From positions 1 through 64,000 of the forward strand of contig OZ251537.1 in NCBI GenBank assembly GCA_965243285.1: a DNA stretch of 64,000 bases, written 5' to 3'. The stretch is from JAHRAW01 sp965243285 (GTDB taxonomy: Bacteria > Pseudomonadota > Gammaproteobacteria > Arenicellales > Poriferihabitantaceae). Of the stretch, positions 43,220 to 53,300 are shown piece after piece. How positions within the stretch are numbered: the stretch's first letter is position 1; each line of letters opens with the position of its first letter. The translations under genes and the position numbers were made by a program. The notes below the pieces were generated by a model. It saw only the letters and a list, made by a program, of their open reading frames with translations, ran no database searches and was not told the origin of the DNA.

Positions 43220-45372
43220 GGCTGGGGTTTGAATGAGTGGGTCGGCGGCGCATCGACCTGGCCGAGGCCGACGGTTTGAGTGGATGCGGCGGAAGCGGCA
43301 GAATCGACAGAAGCGGCGGAAGCGGCGGCAGAATCGGCCGTTTTATCGAGTTCGGCATGGCGGGCGGAATCGGTGGCATCGGCCGAATCGGCAGAATCAC
43401 CAAAATCCGCGCAATCAGCAGAATCCACCGCCGCCATGGCGGACATTTTCTCCAGGATGCGGCCTTTAATGCCGGCCGCATCCAAGCCGCAACCGGCCAA
43501 CTGCTCGTGCTGAGTGCCATGCGCGAGGTGCGCATCGGGCAAGCCGATATTGATGACTTCGATGCCGCAATTTCGCGCCCGCAACAATTCATTGACCGCC
43601 GAGCCAGCGCCGCCGGCGACCACATGCTCCTCCACCGTCGCCAGCAAGGAATGCGTCGCCGCCAGCCGTAAAATCAGCCCCTCGTCGAGCGGTTTGACGA
43701 AGCGCATATTGACCACGGCGGCGCCGATTTCGCGACCGATGCCCTCGGCGATCGCCACCATCGACCCGAAGGCGAGAATGGCGACCTCGCCGCCGGGGCT
43801 GGCGCGCTCGCCGGCATAGCGCATTTCCGCCTGGCCGATGGGCAGGGCGCGCAGTTCGGCGCATTCGGGGGCCCCCGGCCCGCCGCCACGGGGGTAGCGC
43901 ACGCTCGCTGGGCCGCGATATCGATAGGCGGTGTAGAGCATGTCGCGGCATTCCGCTTCGTTGGCCGGCGCCATCACCACCATGCCCGGCACGCAGCGCA
44001 AATAGGCGTAATCGTAGCTGCCGGCGTGGGTTTCGCCATCGGCGCCGACCAGCCCGGCGCGGTCGATGGCAAGCGTTACATCGAGGTTTTGGATGGCGAT
44101 GTCGTGGATGAGTTGGTCATAGGCGCGCTGCAAAAAGGTGGAATATATCGCCACCACCGGCTTGAAGCCCTCGGCCGCCAGCCCGGCGGCGAAAGTCAGG
44201 GCGTGTTGTTCGGCGATGCCCACATCAAAATAGCGCTGCGGGTATTCGCGCGAAAAACGCACCAAACCAGAGCCCTCGCGCATGGCAGGCGTGATGCCCA
44301 CCAATTTTTCATCGCGCGCCGCCATATCGCACAGCCAATCGCCGAATACATGGGTATAACTGCGCGCCGATTTTTTCGCCTCCATTTTGCCGGTGTCGGG
44401 GTCGAAGCGGGTTACGCCGTGATACACGCACGGATCGCCTTCGGCCGGCTTATAGCCGCGCCCCTTTTGCGTGACCACATGCAAAAACCGCGGCCCGCCC
44501 ATGCCGCGCAGGTTTTTCAGGGTGGCGATCATGGCGCTGAGATTATGGCCATCCACCGGACCCACATAATAAAACCCCAGTTCCTCGAACAAAGTGCTGG
44601 GCATCACCATGCCCTTCATGTGTTCCTCCCAACGCCGTGCCATGTTTTTGACCGGTGGCGGCAAGGTGCCGAGCACGGTTTTGCTGCCCTCGCGGGCGCT
44701 GGTGTAGGCGCGCCCCGAGAGCAAGCGCGCCAGATAATTGCGGATGGCGCCCACATTGGGCGAAATCGACATTTCGTTATCGTTCAAAATCACCAGCAAA
44801 TCCACATCCAAATCACCAGCGTTGTTCAGCGCTTCATACGCCATGCCGCCGGTGAGAGCGCCATCGCCGATAATCGCCACCACCTCGTTGTCGGCGCGGG
44901 TTTTGTCGAAGCGGGATTTGTCGTCGCGGGTGGTGCCATAGGCCGCCAACCGCGCCGCCACCGCCATGCCGAGGGCGGCGCTTATCGAGGTGCTGGCGTG
45001 GCCGGCGCCGAATGCATCGCAGTCGCTTTCGGCGCGCTTGAGAAAGCCCGACAGCCCGCCATATTGGCGAATGCTATGGAAATCATCGCGTCGCCCGGTG
45101 AGCAGTTTATGCGGATAGGCTTGATGGCCGATGTCCCACACCAGCCGATCTTTGGGGGTATCGAAAACATAATGCAGCGCCAGGGTGAGTTCCACCGCCC
45201 CCAGCCCGGCCGCCAAATGCCCGCCGGTGCGCGAGGTGATGTGGATCAAAAAGCGCCGAATCTCGTCCGCCAGCGCCGGCAACTGTTTTTGCTCCAACTG
45301 CCGCAACTGGCGGGGGTGGTCGATGCCAAACAGCAGCGGGTAGGTTGAATTGTCGGGTTGCGCCATCGCCAT
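43216..45372 (-). CDS. dxs: 1-deoxy-D-xylulose-5-phosphate synthase with repetitive C-terminal tail
   Basis: About 718 residues; thiamine-diphosphate enzyme starting the MEP isoprenoid pathway. DIGHQAYPHKLLTGRR, GHASTSISAALGMA, TPP/Mg motif GDGALTGGMAYEALNNAGD, and transketolase-like FFDVGIAEQ-type segment RYFDVGIAEQHALTFAAGLA. The catalytic part ends near residue 640 (GRILEKMSAM). The last 75 or so residues are a low-complexity Ala/Asp/Ser tail (SADSADATDSA type), absent from usual Dxs (about 620 aa). Start: ATG 45372 or 45366; an upstream TTG at 45381 overlaps ispA. Feeds ispA directly upstream. Confidence 0.95.
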   Translation of the reverse strand: MAMAQPDNSTYPLLFGIDHPRQLRQLEQKQLPALADEIRRFLIHITSRTGGHLAAGLGAVELTLALHYVFDTPKDRLVWDIGHQAYPHKLLTGRRDDFHSIRQYGGLSGFLKRAESDCDAFGAGHASTSISAALGMAVAARLAAYGTTRDDKSRFDKTRADNEVVAIIGDGALTGGMAYEALNNAGDLDVDLLVILNDNEMSISPNVGAIRNYLARLLSGRAYTSAREGSKTVLGTLPPPVKNMARRWEEHMKGMVMPSTLFEELGFYYVGPVDGHNLSAMIATLKNLRGMGGPRFLHVVTQKGRGYKPAEGDPCVYHGVTRFDPDTGKMEAKKSARSYTHVFGDWLCDMAARDEKLVGITPAMREGSGLVRFSREYPQRYFDVGIAEQHALTFAAGLAAEGFKPVVAIYSTFLQRAYDQLIHDIAIQNLDVTLAIDRAGLVGADGETHAGSYDYAYLRCVPGMVVMAPANEAECRDMLYTAYRYRGPASVRYPRGGGPGAPECAELRALPIGQAEMRYAGERASPGGEVAILAFGSMVAIAEGIGREIGAAVVNMRFVKPLDEGLILRLAATHSLLATVEEHVVAGGAGSAVNELLRARNCGIEVINIGLPDAHLAHGTQHEQLAGCGLDAAGIKGRILEKMSAMAAVDSADCADFGDSADSADATDSARHAELDKTADSAAASAASVDSAASAASTQTVGLGQVDAPPTHSFKPQP

Positions 45373-45377
45373 CGCCG

Positions 45378-46505
45378 TCAAAATGTCCGTTGCACCACAA
45401 ACCGCGCGAGTTGTTCGAGGAATTGCGAATTATCGCCCAATGCGGCGGCGCTTTGCACCGCGCGACGGGATAAATCCTCGGCTTCGGCCCGCGCCCGCGC
45501 CCGCCCCAGCAAGGATACATAGGTGGTTTTTTCGCCGCCGCGTGGCCTGGCTTGCTTTAAGTTGCCGGCGATGGATGCGGCGGCGGCGACCGTAGATGCG
45601 GTGTTTCGGGCAGCGGATTCGGCGCTTCCGGCATCAAATGCGGCACCGCCCTCGCCTTCATCCAACAAATCATCGACTATCTGGAATGCCAGCCCGAGGT
45701 CGGCGGCGTAGTCATCCACACGCGCCAGCCAGCGGTTATGGGTTCGGGTCGCATCGGCTTCGAGCGTAGCGGCTTCGGGCGTATGGGAATCTGCGGGCTG
45801 GGAAGCGGTTCTATGGGCATGCGTCTCCTCGTCCGCCGCCCTGCTCGGCTCGCCTTGGGCATGCGTATCAACATGCTCATTAACATGCGCAGGCGCGAAG
45901 GGCGCGAAGGGCGCGACGCCGGCCAGCGCGCCCAAACGAGCCGCGGCGCGAATCAGGGCGCCGGTTTTCAGGCGGTGCATGCGCGCTAATTGGGTGATTT
46001 GCAGGTCGCCGCCGGCTTCGATATCCAACGCTTGGCCGCCGACCATACCGTCGGCGCCGGCGGCGCGCGCCAAGGTTTCGACCATCCGCAAACGCCGCGT
46101 CGGCGGTAGATTCAACGCCGCGTCAGCGCTCAAAATCTCAAACGCGCGAGTTTGCAGCGCATCGCCGGCCAAAATGGCGGTGGCCTCGCCATAGACTAAG
46201 TGACAAGTCGGGCGACCGCGGCGCAGCGCGTCATCGTCCATGGCCGGCAGGTCATCATGCACCAGCGAGTAGGCGTGCATCATCTCCACCGCCGCCGCCG
46301 CCGCATCCAATGCCGCCGCCGCCGCGCCCGCCTGTTCGCCGCAGGCATAAACCAGCATGGCGCGCACGCGCTTGCCGCCGTTCAGGCAGGCATAGGCCAT
46401 GGCCTGGCGCAAGCGCGGCGCCTCGGTCGCCGCCGGCAAGCGCTCCGACAAGGCGTGCTCGGCGCGCCGGCGATAGGCTTCGCATGCGGCTGAAAAATCG
46501 CTCAA
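45378..46505 (-). CDS. ispA: Farnesyl/geranyl diphosphate synthase with internal insertion
   Basis: 375 residues against about 300 in E. coli. First Asp-rich motif HDDLPAMDDDALRRGRPTCH, second IVDDLLDE; LNGGKRVRAMLVYA and KLKTG-type HRLKTGALIRAAARLGALAG are family signatures. About 60 Ala/His/Glu/Thr-rich residues (near 203-265) are inserted between the KTG helix and the second motif, plus an Ala/Ser-rich stretch after it. TTG start at 46505 directly follows the xseB stop and gives the family N-terminus. Makes the C15 prenyl precursor. Confidence 0.92.
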   Translation of the reverse strand: MSDFSAACEAYRRRAEHALSERLPAATEAPRLRQAMAYACLNGGKRVRAMLVYACGEQAGAAAAALDAAAAAVEMMHAYSLVHDDLPAMDDDALRRGRPTCHLVYGEATAILAGDALQTRAFEILSADAALNLPPTRRLRMVETLARAAGADGMVGGQALDIEAGGDLQITQLARMHRLKTGALIRAAARLGALAGVAPFAPFAPAHVNEHVDTHAQGEPSRAADEETHAHRTASQPADSHTPEAATLEADATRTHNRWLARVDDYAADLGLAFQIVDDLLDEGEGGAAFDAGSAESAARNTASTVAAAASIAGNLKQARPRGGEKTTYVSLLGRARARAEAEDLSRRAVQSAAALGDNSQFLEQLARFVVQRTF

Positions 46506-46820
46506 CTAGGGCTCGCCTGCAGCGCCGTCCTCATCTTCGCCGTCGCCGTCGTCATCTTCGTCGCGGTCTTGCCCAACGGCGGTTTGGTCGATGGGCTGTA
46601 ACGCATAACCGCCATGTTTTTTCACCAGTTTTTCGACGCGCTGCTGGGCGGATTCGAGGCTAGTGCGGCAATCCTCGGCCAGCGCCATGCCGCGCTCGAA
46701 ATCTTGCATGGTGCGCTCGAGGGGTTGCTCGCTGTGCTCCATGCGCTGCACAATTTTTTCCAACTCCGCCAGGGATTCTTCAAACTCGACGGCGGCGGGT
46801 TTGGTTGATTTTTTTTTCAT
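46506..46820 (-). CDS. xseB: Exodeoxyribonuclease VII small subunit
   Basis: 104 residues. Core FEESLAELEKIVQRMEHSEQ and RTMQDFERGMALAEDCRTSL define XseB, which caps the large subunit XseA in mismatch-repair and recombination nuclease VII. A C-terminal acidic tail (DRDEDDDGDGEDEDG) extends the usual 80 residues. ATG 46820 gives the standard start; ATG 46850 is an alternative. First gene of the operon with ispA, dxs and folE2. Confidence 0.92.
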   Translation of the reverse strand: MKKKSTKPAAVEFEESLAELEKIVQRMEHSEQPLERTMQDFERGMALAEDCRTSLESAQQRVEKLVKKHGGYALQPIDQTAVGQDRDEDDDGDGEDEDGAAGEP

Positions 46821-46883
46821 CAAAAAATGCCGAGTTACATTTAGCGCCATGACGGACAACCCGCCGACCTGAATATCCCGCCG

Positions 46884-46889
46884 ATTATA
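46884..46889 (-). promoter_or_regulatory. Candidate -10 of the xseB operon
   Basis: TATAAT on the - strand, 64 bp upstream of the ATG at 46820; no good -35 is visible. Confidence 0.4.
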
Positions 46890-47020
46890 CAAAATCGCCA
46901 CCCGAAATTTACTACTCTTTCTTGCTACGAGGGGGGAGGGCTGGTGGGTTTTTGGGATTTGGGATTTGGGATTTTGGTTTCGCTTTTGGCTTTTGATTTT
47001 GGCTTTTGCTTTTAACGTTT

Positions 47021-47083
47021 GACTCCCCCCCTTGTTTCATCTGGGGGAGTCAAAACTGGCGGCTTTATCGCCTGATTTGGTGG
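47021..47083. repeat. Palindromic MITE-like repeat, copy 2
   Basis: GACTCCCCCC / GGGGGAGTC hairpin (47021-47051) followed by CAAAACTGGC and a decayed second arm CCTGATTTGG, then GTGGGGGG. It is flanked by purine-only/pyrimidine-only tracts of TTTTGGC and AAAAGCC units (46960-47020 and 47155-47290). The gap 46821-47398 holds no gene. Confidence 0.75.
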
Positions 47084-47344
47084 GGGGCTGTTGATGTTGG
47101 TCTTTTTGCTTTTGCCTTTAAATCTTTAACCCATCAGCCCAAATGATGGAAAAGTAAAAACCAACAGCTAAGTCAAAAGCCAAGTCAAAAGCGAAAAGCC
47201 AAAGCCAAAGCCAAAATCAAAAATCAAAAGCAAAATCCACCGTGCAGATTTAGGACTATAAATCTCAAATCAAAAGCAAAATCCTCAATCAAACAAGCGA
47301 ATTTAGGTCTATACATCCCTACCCCATCCAACATCCCCAAAAAA

Positions 47345-47370
47345 AAGGGCGACTCTTTTGAATCGCCCTT
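47345..47370 (-). terminator. Terminator of the autotransporter gene
   Basis: AAGGGCGA, 10-nt loop, TCGCCCTT with an A run on the + strand (T run on the transcribed sense), 28 bp beyond the stop at 47399. Confidence 0.85.
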
Positions 47371-47398
47371 AATGTTTGGGGGGGGGTAGCAGAATGCG

Positions 47399-50300
47399 TT
47401 AAAACTGCAGTTCGCCTTTTAGTAGGATGGTGTGGGCGGCGGCGGGGGTTTGGCGGCGCTCGCCTACTAGGTTTAAGGTGGCGTGCGAACCGGCATGCGA
47501 GGCTGAGCGCCAGTTTATGCCGAGGCGGTGGGCGGTGGTGCTGCCTAAGCGCATTTCACCATACGGGGTTAGCATGGCGGCGGTGGTTTTTAGCGCTAGG
47601 CCGTAGGCGAGGCGGGCTTCCATGCTGGCACGATAATCAGCGCTGGCGGCGGTGGCCGCTGGCGGTAAATCGCGCTGCCAGAGTTGCGCCATGTCGCTTT
47701 GCGCCGGCCCGTAGGAGGGGCTCAACTCCAGCGAAAACCCTTGCCCATCGGCGCCGGCGGCCATGGCGATGCTGCCGTGCGCGCCCCACTCCGAATACTC
47801 GCCGGGCATGATGACGGCGTGGATGCGACCATGCGCGCTGTAACGCCCACCGCTGAAGCGCAAGCCAGCGCCCACTTGGGCCGCGGTCCCGGTTTCGCCA
47901 TCGCCGCCGTTATAGCGCAGGCCGAATTCCACGCTCGGCTCAATCGCGCCGCCGCCTAAGGCACGCCGACCGCTGGCTTCGAGGCCAAAACGGGCGCGGG
48001 TGGTGGCGGTTTGCATGGCGAGGGCGGCGCCTTCCACTTCTAACTCGGCGCGGGAGATTTCGCCGCGCAAGCGCAAGGTGGTGGCGGATTGTTGCCAGAT
48101 TTCGCCGCTGCCGCCGAGCCCTAAGGCGCGCAGGGCTACATCCGATTCGACTGCCGCGCCGCCGCTGGGGGTGATTTCCAAATCGCCCTGGCCGTAGCCG
48201 ATGGCGGCCCATAAATCCACGCCGCCGACTTGCCAGCCGAGATAGGGATTTACGCTGGTCATGTCCATGCCATGCGCGCCGGCGGCGGCGGCGCGATAGT
48301 CGATGTCGCTTTGTAATTTAGAGACGGCGACGCCGAGCAGCAAATCATGACGCACGCGGGTATCGACGCCGAGGTGGAAGCCGTATAACTCGCCGCCCCA
48401 ATCCACGCCGCCGCTATCGCCGGACATTTCGCGGTATTCGCCGCTGCCCCATAACACCGTGCCGCCAGAGCCGCCGGCGGCGGTCGGCCGGGTTTTGGCG
48501 CCGATATTGGCGCTATTTGCGCTGATTTCGTTGATATTGGCGGTATTTGTGCTGATTCCGGCGCTATTTGCGCCGCCGCCAGCGTAACCGGCGGTGGTAC
48601 CAGCCGCGCCATAGCCGCCATGGCCGCCATTTAGGGCGAGGCTGAATGAGGTGCCAGCCAACATGGTTTTGGAGTCGCGTTGGTCGGCCGCCTTTGGCTG
48701 GCCATGGGCGGCCAGGGCGGCCGCTAGGCTGGTTTGGCCGCCAAGGACGAAGCCGTTGCCGCCGCCATTGGCGCGCTCGATGCGGGTGGTGATGGCGGCG
48801 GTGGCGCTGGCGGTCATGGCGCTGGCGATTTCCGGCAACACCACTTCATTGACGGCGGCCAGGGCGGCGCTGCCGGAGGATACGGTGACCTCGATAAACT
48901 CATTGATGATGTTGGGGTCGCCGTTGGAGTCGCTGGCGGAATCGGTGACTCGGTAAGTCAGGGTGACGGCGCCTGGCATGGTCGGTGTGCCGGATAAAAT
49001 GCGGCTGGCTGGGGCGGCATTAAATGACAAACCGGGCAACACGGTGTTATCGACGTCATCTATCGCCACATCATCCGGCCCGATTAGGGCGTAGGTATAA
49101 GGCGAGATGCCGCCGCTGGCGGCCGGCAGGGTAATGACCGGATCAATTTCCTCGCCCAAAACAAAGAGCAAGGGTGTCATCGGCGCTTCCAGCAACATCG
49201 GGGCGGCGACCGTGAAGGTGAAGGTATACGACACGATTAAGCCGCCGGCGTTGCCCGTGGCGCCTTCGCTGGGGACGAAACTGGCCGAGGCCGAGTTGCC
49301 GCCGCTGGCGGCGGGCGCCCGGCACGGGTTGGTGCCAGTCGGGCAGGCGGTATAGGTGAGATCGACGCTGCCGGGGTCGGTCGGCATGCCGCTCAAGGTG
49401 CTATCGCTGTGGTCAAATGTCAAACCAGGCACGGCGCGAGCCACCGCTTCATCATTCGGCCCAGTTAGGGTGTAGGTGTGAGGAGCGTCGCCAGGTACAC
49501 GAGGGAGCGTCATATTGACCGCAACACCGAGCATGAAAGGCATGGCAAACATCTCGCTGATGCCCGCTGCGGTGACCCTATTTCCGTCCACATCCACCAA
49601 CACCTGATCGATAGCCACGCTGAAAGTCAGCGCCGTCTCGTTGCTGTAGGCGTCGATGGCGGTGTAAATGAGCGTGACGGCGGCGGCGGCGACGGTGGGT
49701 GTGCCGCTTAAAGTACGGGCGGCGGCGCTATCGGCGTTGAAAACCAGCCCGCCCGGCAAGGGCAAATTGCCGCCGCTGCTATTGGCGGCGCCGGTCAGCG
49801 TATAACTCACCGGCGCGGCGCTGCTATCCACCGCCGGCAAGATTCTGGGGGTGATTTCCACGCCCACCGGCAAAGCGAGGTCGTCCTGCGTTCGGCCGTC
49901 AAAATCGGGCCCAGTGATGACGATGGTGAACTCTCGCATGGTCATGTTGGCGGTGGGCAGGGCGGAATCCGTTGCCATATAGGTCAGCACGGTGCGCGCT
50001 TTGGCGGTCGGCGTGCCGCTTAAAGTGCGGGCGCCGTCGCCGGTGGTGGTGCCGGTGGCGTTGAAAGTCAGCCCGGTCGGTAGATTTGGCGGGATGGGGT
50101 TAACGCCATCGCTAAACAACGCATAGGTGATGTCGCCGGTGCCGGTGCCGGCATCCACCGCCGGCAAAATTTCCGTGACCGTGGCGCCAGCGGCATAGGT
50201 GAAGGCGGCGATAGTCGGCAAGCGAACGCCGGGGTTTACGGTCACTGTAAACATTAGCCGGGTGCTGGCTTCGCCGTCCGAGGCGGTGTAGGTCAGCGTG

Positions 50301-53300
50301 GTGGTGGCGACATCATCCGGCGTGCCGGTTAAAGTGCGGGCGGCGTCGCCGGTGGTGGTGACGGTGGCGTTGAAAGTCAGCCCACCGGGTAAATTGGGCG
50401 AAGCGGCGGTGCCGTTAGACGCGCGCAAGGTATAGGTTAAATCGCCGCTGCCGGTGCTGGCGGCGGCCGGCAAAACCAGCAGCGGGATAGGGCGGCCGAC
50501 GGTGTAGATTTGATTCCCCGGCGCCGGGCTGGCGAAAGTCGGGCCGGTGATTTGCACCGTGAAGGTGACCGCCGTGCTATTGCTGTCATCGCCCGGGTTG
50601 CGGTATCGATTGTGGGCGCTGTAGGTGAGCGTCACCGGGGCGGCGATAGTGGTCGGCATGCCGCTTAACTCTCGATTGGCGGCGTTGAAAACCAACCCGG
50701 GCGGCAAATTCGGCGCATTATCGGTGCCGCCTTCGCCCAATAGGGTGTAGGTATCGCCGCCGACGGCGGTGGGCAGAACTATCGGCGTGAGGTCGACCCC
50801 GGCCGGATAAGACATCGCCCCCGGCACGGTGGCGGCGGCAAACACCGGCGCCGTGATGGCGACGGTGAAGGTCAGCAGGTCGATATTGCCGAATTGATCC
50901 TGCACCGAGTAGGTGAGATTCACCGCCGCCGCCACCTGGCTGGGCACGCCGCTCAGCGTACGGGCAGCATCGCCGCCGGTGGCGCCGGTGGGGTTGAAAA
51001 TCAGCCCGGGCGGCAATGGGGTATTGCCGTCGCCGTCATCGGCGCCGATTAATCGGTAACTCAGGTCGCCGAAGCCGTCCGAATCCGGCGTCGGCAGCAG
51101 TAGATTATCGATGCCGACCCCAGCCGGATAGGATTGGGCGTCGATGGTTTGGCTAGCGCCGAAGGCCGGGCCGCCGGTTACGGTGAACATAAAATTGGCG
51201 GTGGCGACGCCGCCGGCGTCGTTTGCCCGGTAGGTCAGCGTGATGTCGCCGACGAATCGCGCCTGCCCGCTCAAGATTCGCGCCGCGTCGGTGCTGGTGA
51301 AGGCTAAACCGGCTGGCAGATTGGCGCCATTGGTGGGCGGATTGTCAGCATCATAGTCGCCGGCCCCATACACGATGTAGGCGAGAGCGCCGCTGCCGCC
51401 GATGGCCGCCGGCAGGGTGATGGACACCGCATCGCCGACGGCGTAGGCCGCATCCTCGATGGCTGGGGCGGCTTCAAAAGCGAGGGCGGTGACGGCGACA
51501 TTGAAAATATGCTCGACCGCATTGCCGTATTGGTCGGCGGCGGTGTAGGTGAGCCGGTAATCGCCCTCGGCCACGGTCGGTTCGCCGGATAGGGTGGGCA
51601 AGCCACCAGTGGCCTCATCATCCATAAACTCCAGCCCGGCGGGCAGATTCGGGGTGCTGGCATCGCCGTCCATGCCCCATAAGGTATAGGTGATGGTGCC
51701 GCTGCCGGTGGCGAGCGGCAGAGCAAGCACAGTGTCCGTATTGAGCGGGAAAAACTCCCGCTCGGCGAGTAAATCGCCGATGAAAGAGGGGCCGGTGACG
51801 GTCACCATGAAAATCTCTTCATCGGTGTTCTTCACGCTGCCCGAGTAACTGTCGGTGACGCTATAGGTCAGGGTGAAGTCGCCGGCCTTGGTGGGCGTGC
51901 CGGATAGCACCCGGGTGAATTGGTCGAAGGTGACCCCCGGCATGTTCAGGTCGCCGGGGTTGGCGTAGGTTACGCCATCAATTGTGCCGCTCAAATTGTA
52001 GGTGAGCGTGCCGATGCCGCCCACCGCCTCGGGCAGGGTGATGGTGCCGGCTTGCCCGGCCGGATAAGACGGCAGATTGCTGGGGAAATCGGGGATTGCC
52101 AGCGCCGGGAATACCTCCACATCGAAGGTGGCGCTGGAGGTTCCATCGGCATTGGTGGCGGTGTAGGTGAGGGTGGCGGCGCTGGTGGTGGGGCCTACTG
52201 GCGCGCCGGTTAATGCGCGTGCCGCCAGGCTGCTGGTAAAACTTAGCCCGGGTATCTCGACGCCGATGGCCAATCCACTGGCAGTGACCACATCATATGA
52301 TGTGGCGTCAGTGACCACCGGCAAGGTGGTTTCGACTCCCCGACCGACCACATATTGCTGGTCTGCCAGCGGCAGGTCGGCGGCGGTGAATACCGGGCCA
52401 GTCACTTGTAGGCGTACCATGTAACTCGCGGCATCGCCACTGCCCACATTGTCCATAACCGTATAGGTTAAATCGCCATCGAAGCCGGCGCGCCAGGGTG
52501 TTCCGGAAATTTGGTTGGCGCCGTCGCTGAGGACGAAAGACAGCCCAGGCACGGCTTCGGCAATGGACCTATTGCCCGGCGCCATGAGGGTATAACTCAG
52601 GTCGTCGCTGCCGCCGGTTGCGGGGCCAAATGCGGTAGTGCCAGAATCGCCAGCCCTAAACGTGGCTGCATTTATCGCGGCCAACGCCAGCGGTGCATAC
52701 GCATGCACATCAAACTCCATCGGCGCCGTGTTGCCGTCGAAGGTGGCGGTGTAGGTCAGCGTGGTGGAGATATCCGCATCCGGGGCGCCGCTCAAAATCC
52801 GGCTGTTTGCGTTGAAATTCAAGCCGTCGGGCAGCATGGGGCTGGCGGCACTGCCTCGGCTGTCGGTCAGGCTGTAAACGATGGTGCCGGTGGCATTAGC
52901 GGACGGCAGTGAAATGTCTTGCGAGACGCCGGTTTCATAAAACAGCGTATCTACCTCGAAGTCGAACAGCAGCCCGGTTATCGAAACGACAAATTCGGTT
53001 TCATCGGTGTTGCCGAATGAATCGGTCACCCGATAGATGAGCCGCGACCGCCCCACCCTAGTGGGCGTGCCGGAAATACGCCGGCTGGTGTCATCGAAAC
53101 TCATGCCCGGCACGGCTTCGCTCACCGCCTGGCCGTTCGCGCCGATTAGGGTGTAGGTCAAAGCACCGGCCGCTGGGTCGCTGCTGGCGGCGGACAAAGT
53201 GGTGCCGGATTCCTCGCCGGCGTCATAGGTGCGCGTACTCGGCGGGTTGGTAATGCTGGGTCCGGTTACATTGATGAAAAAAGAGACATTCACCGTGCCG

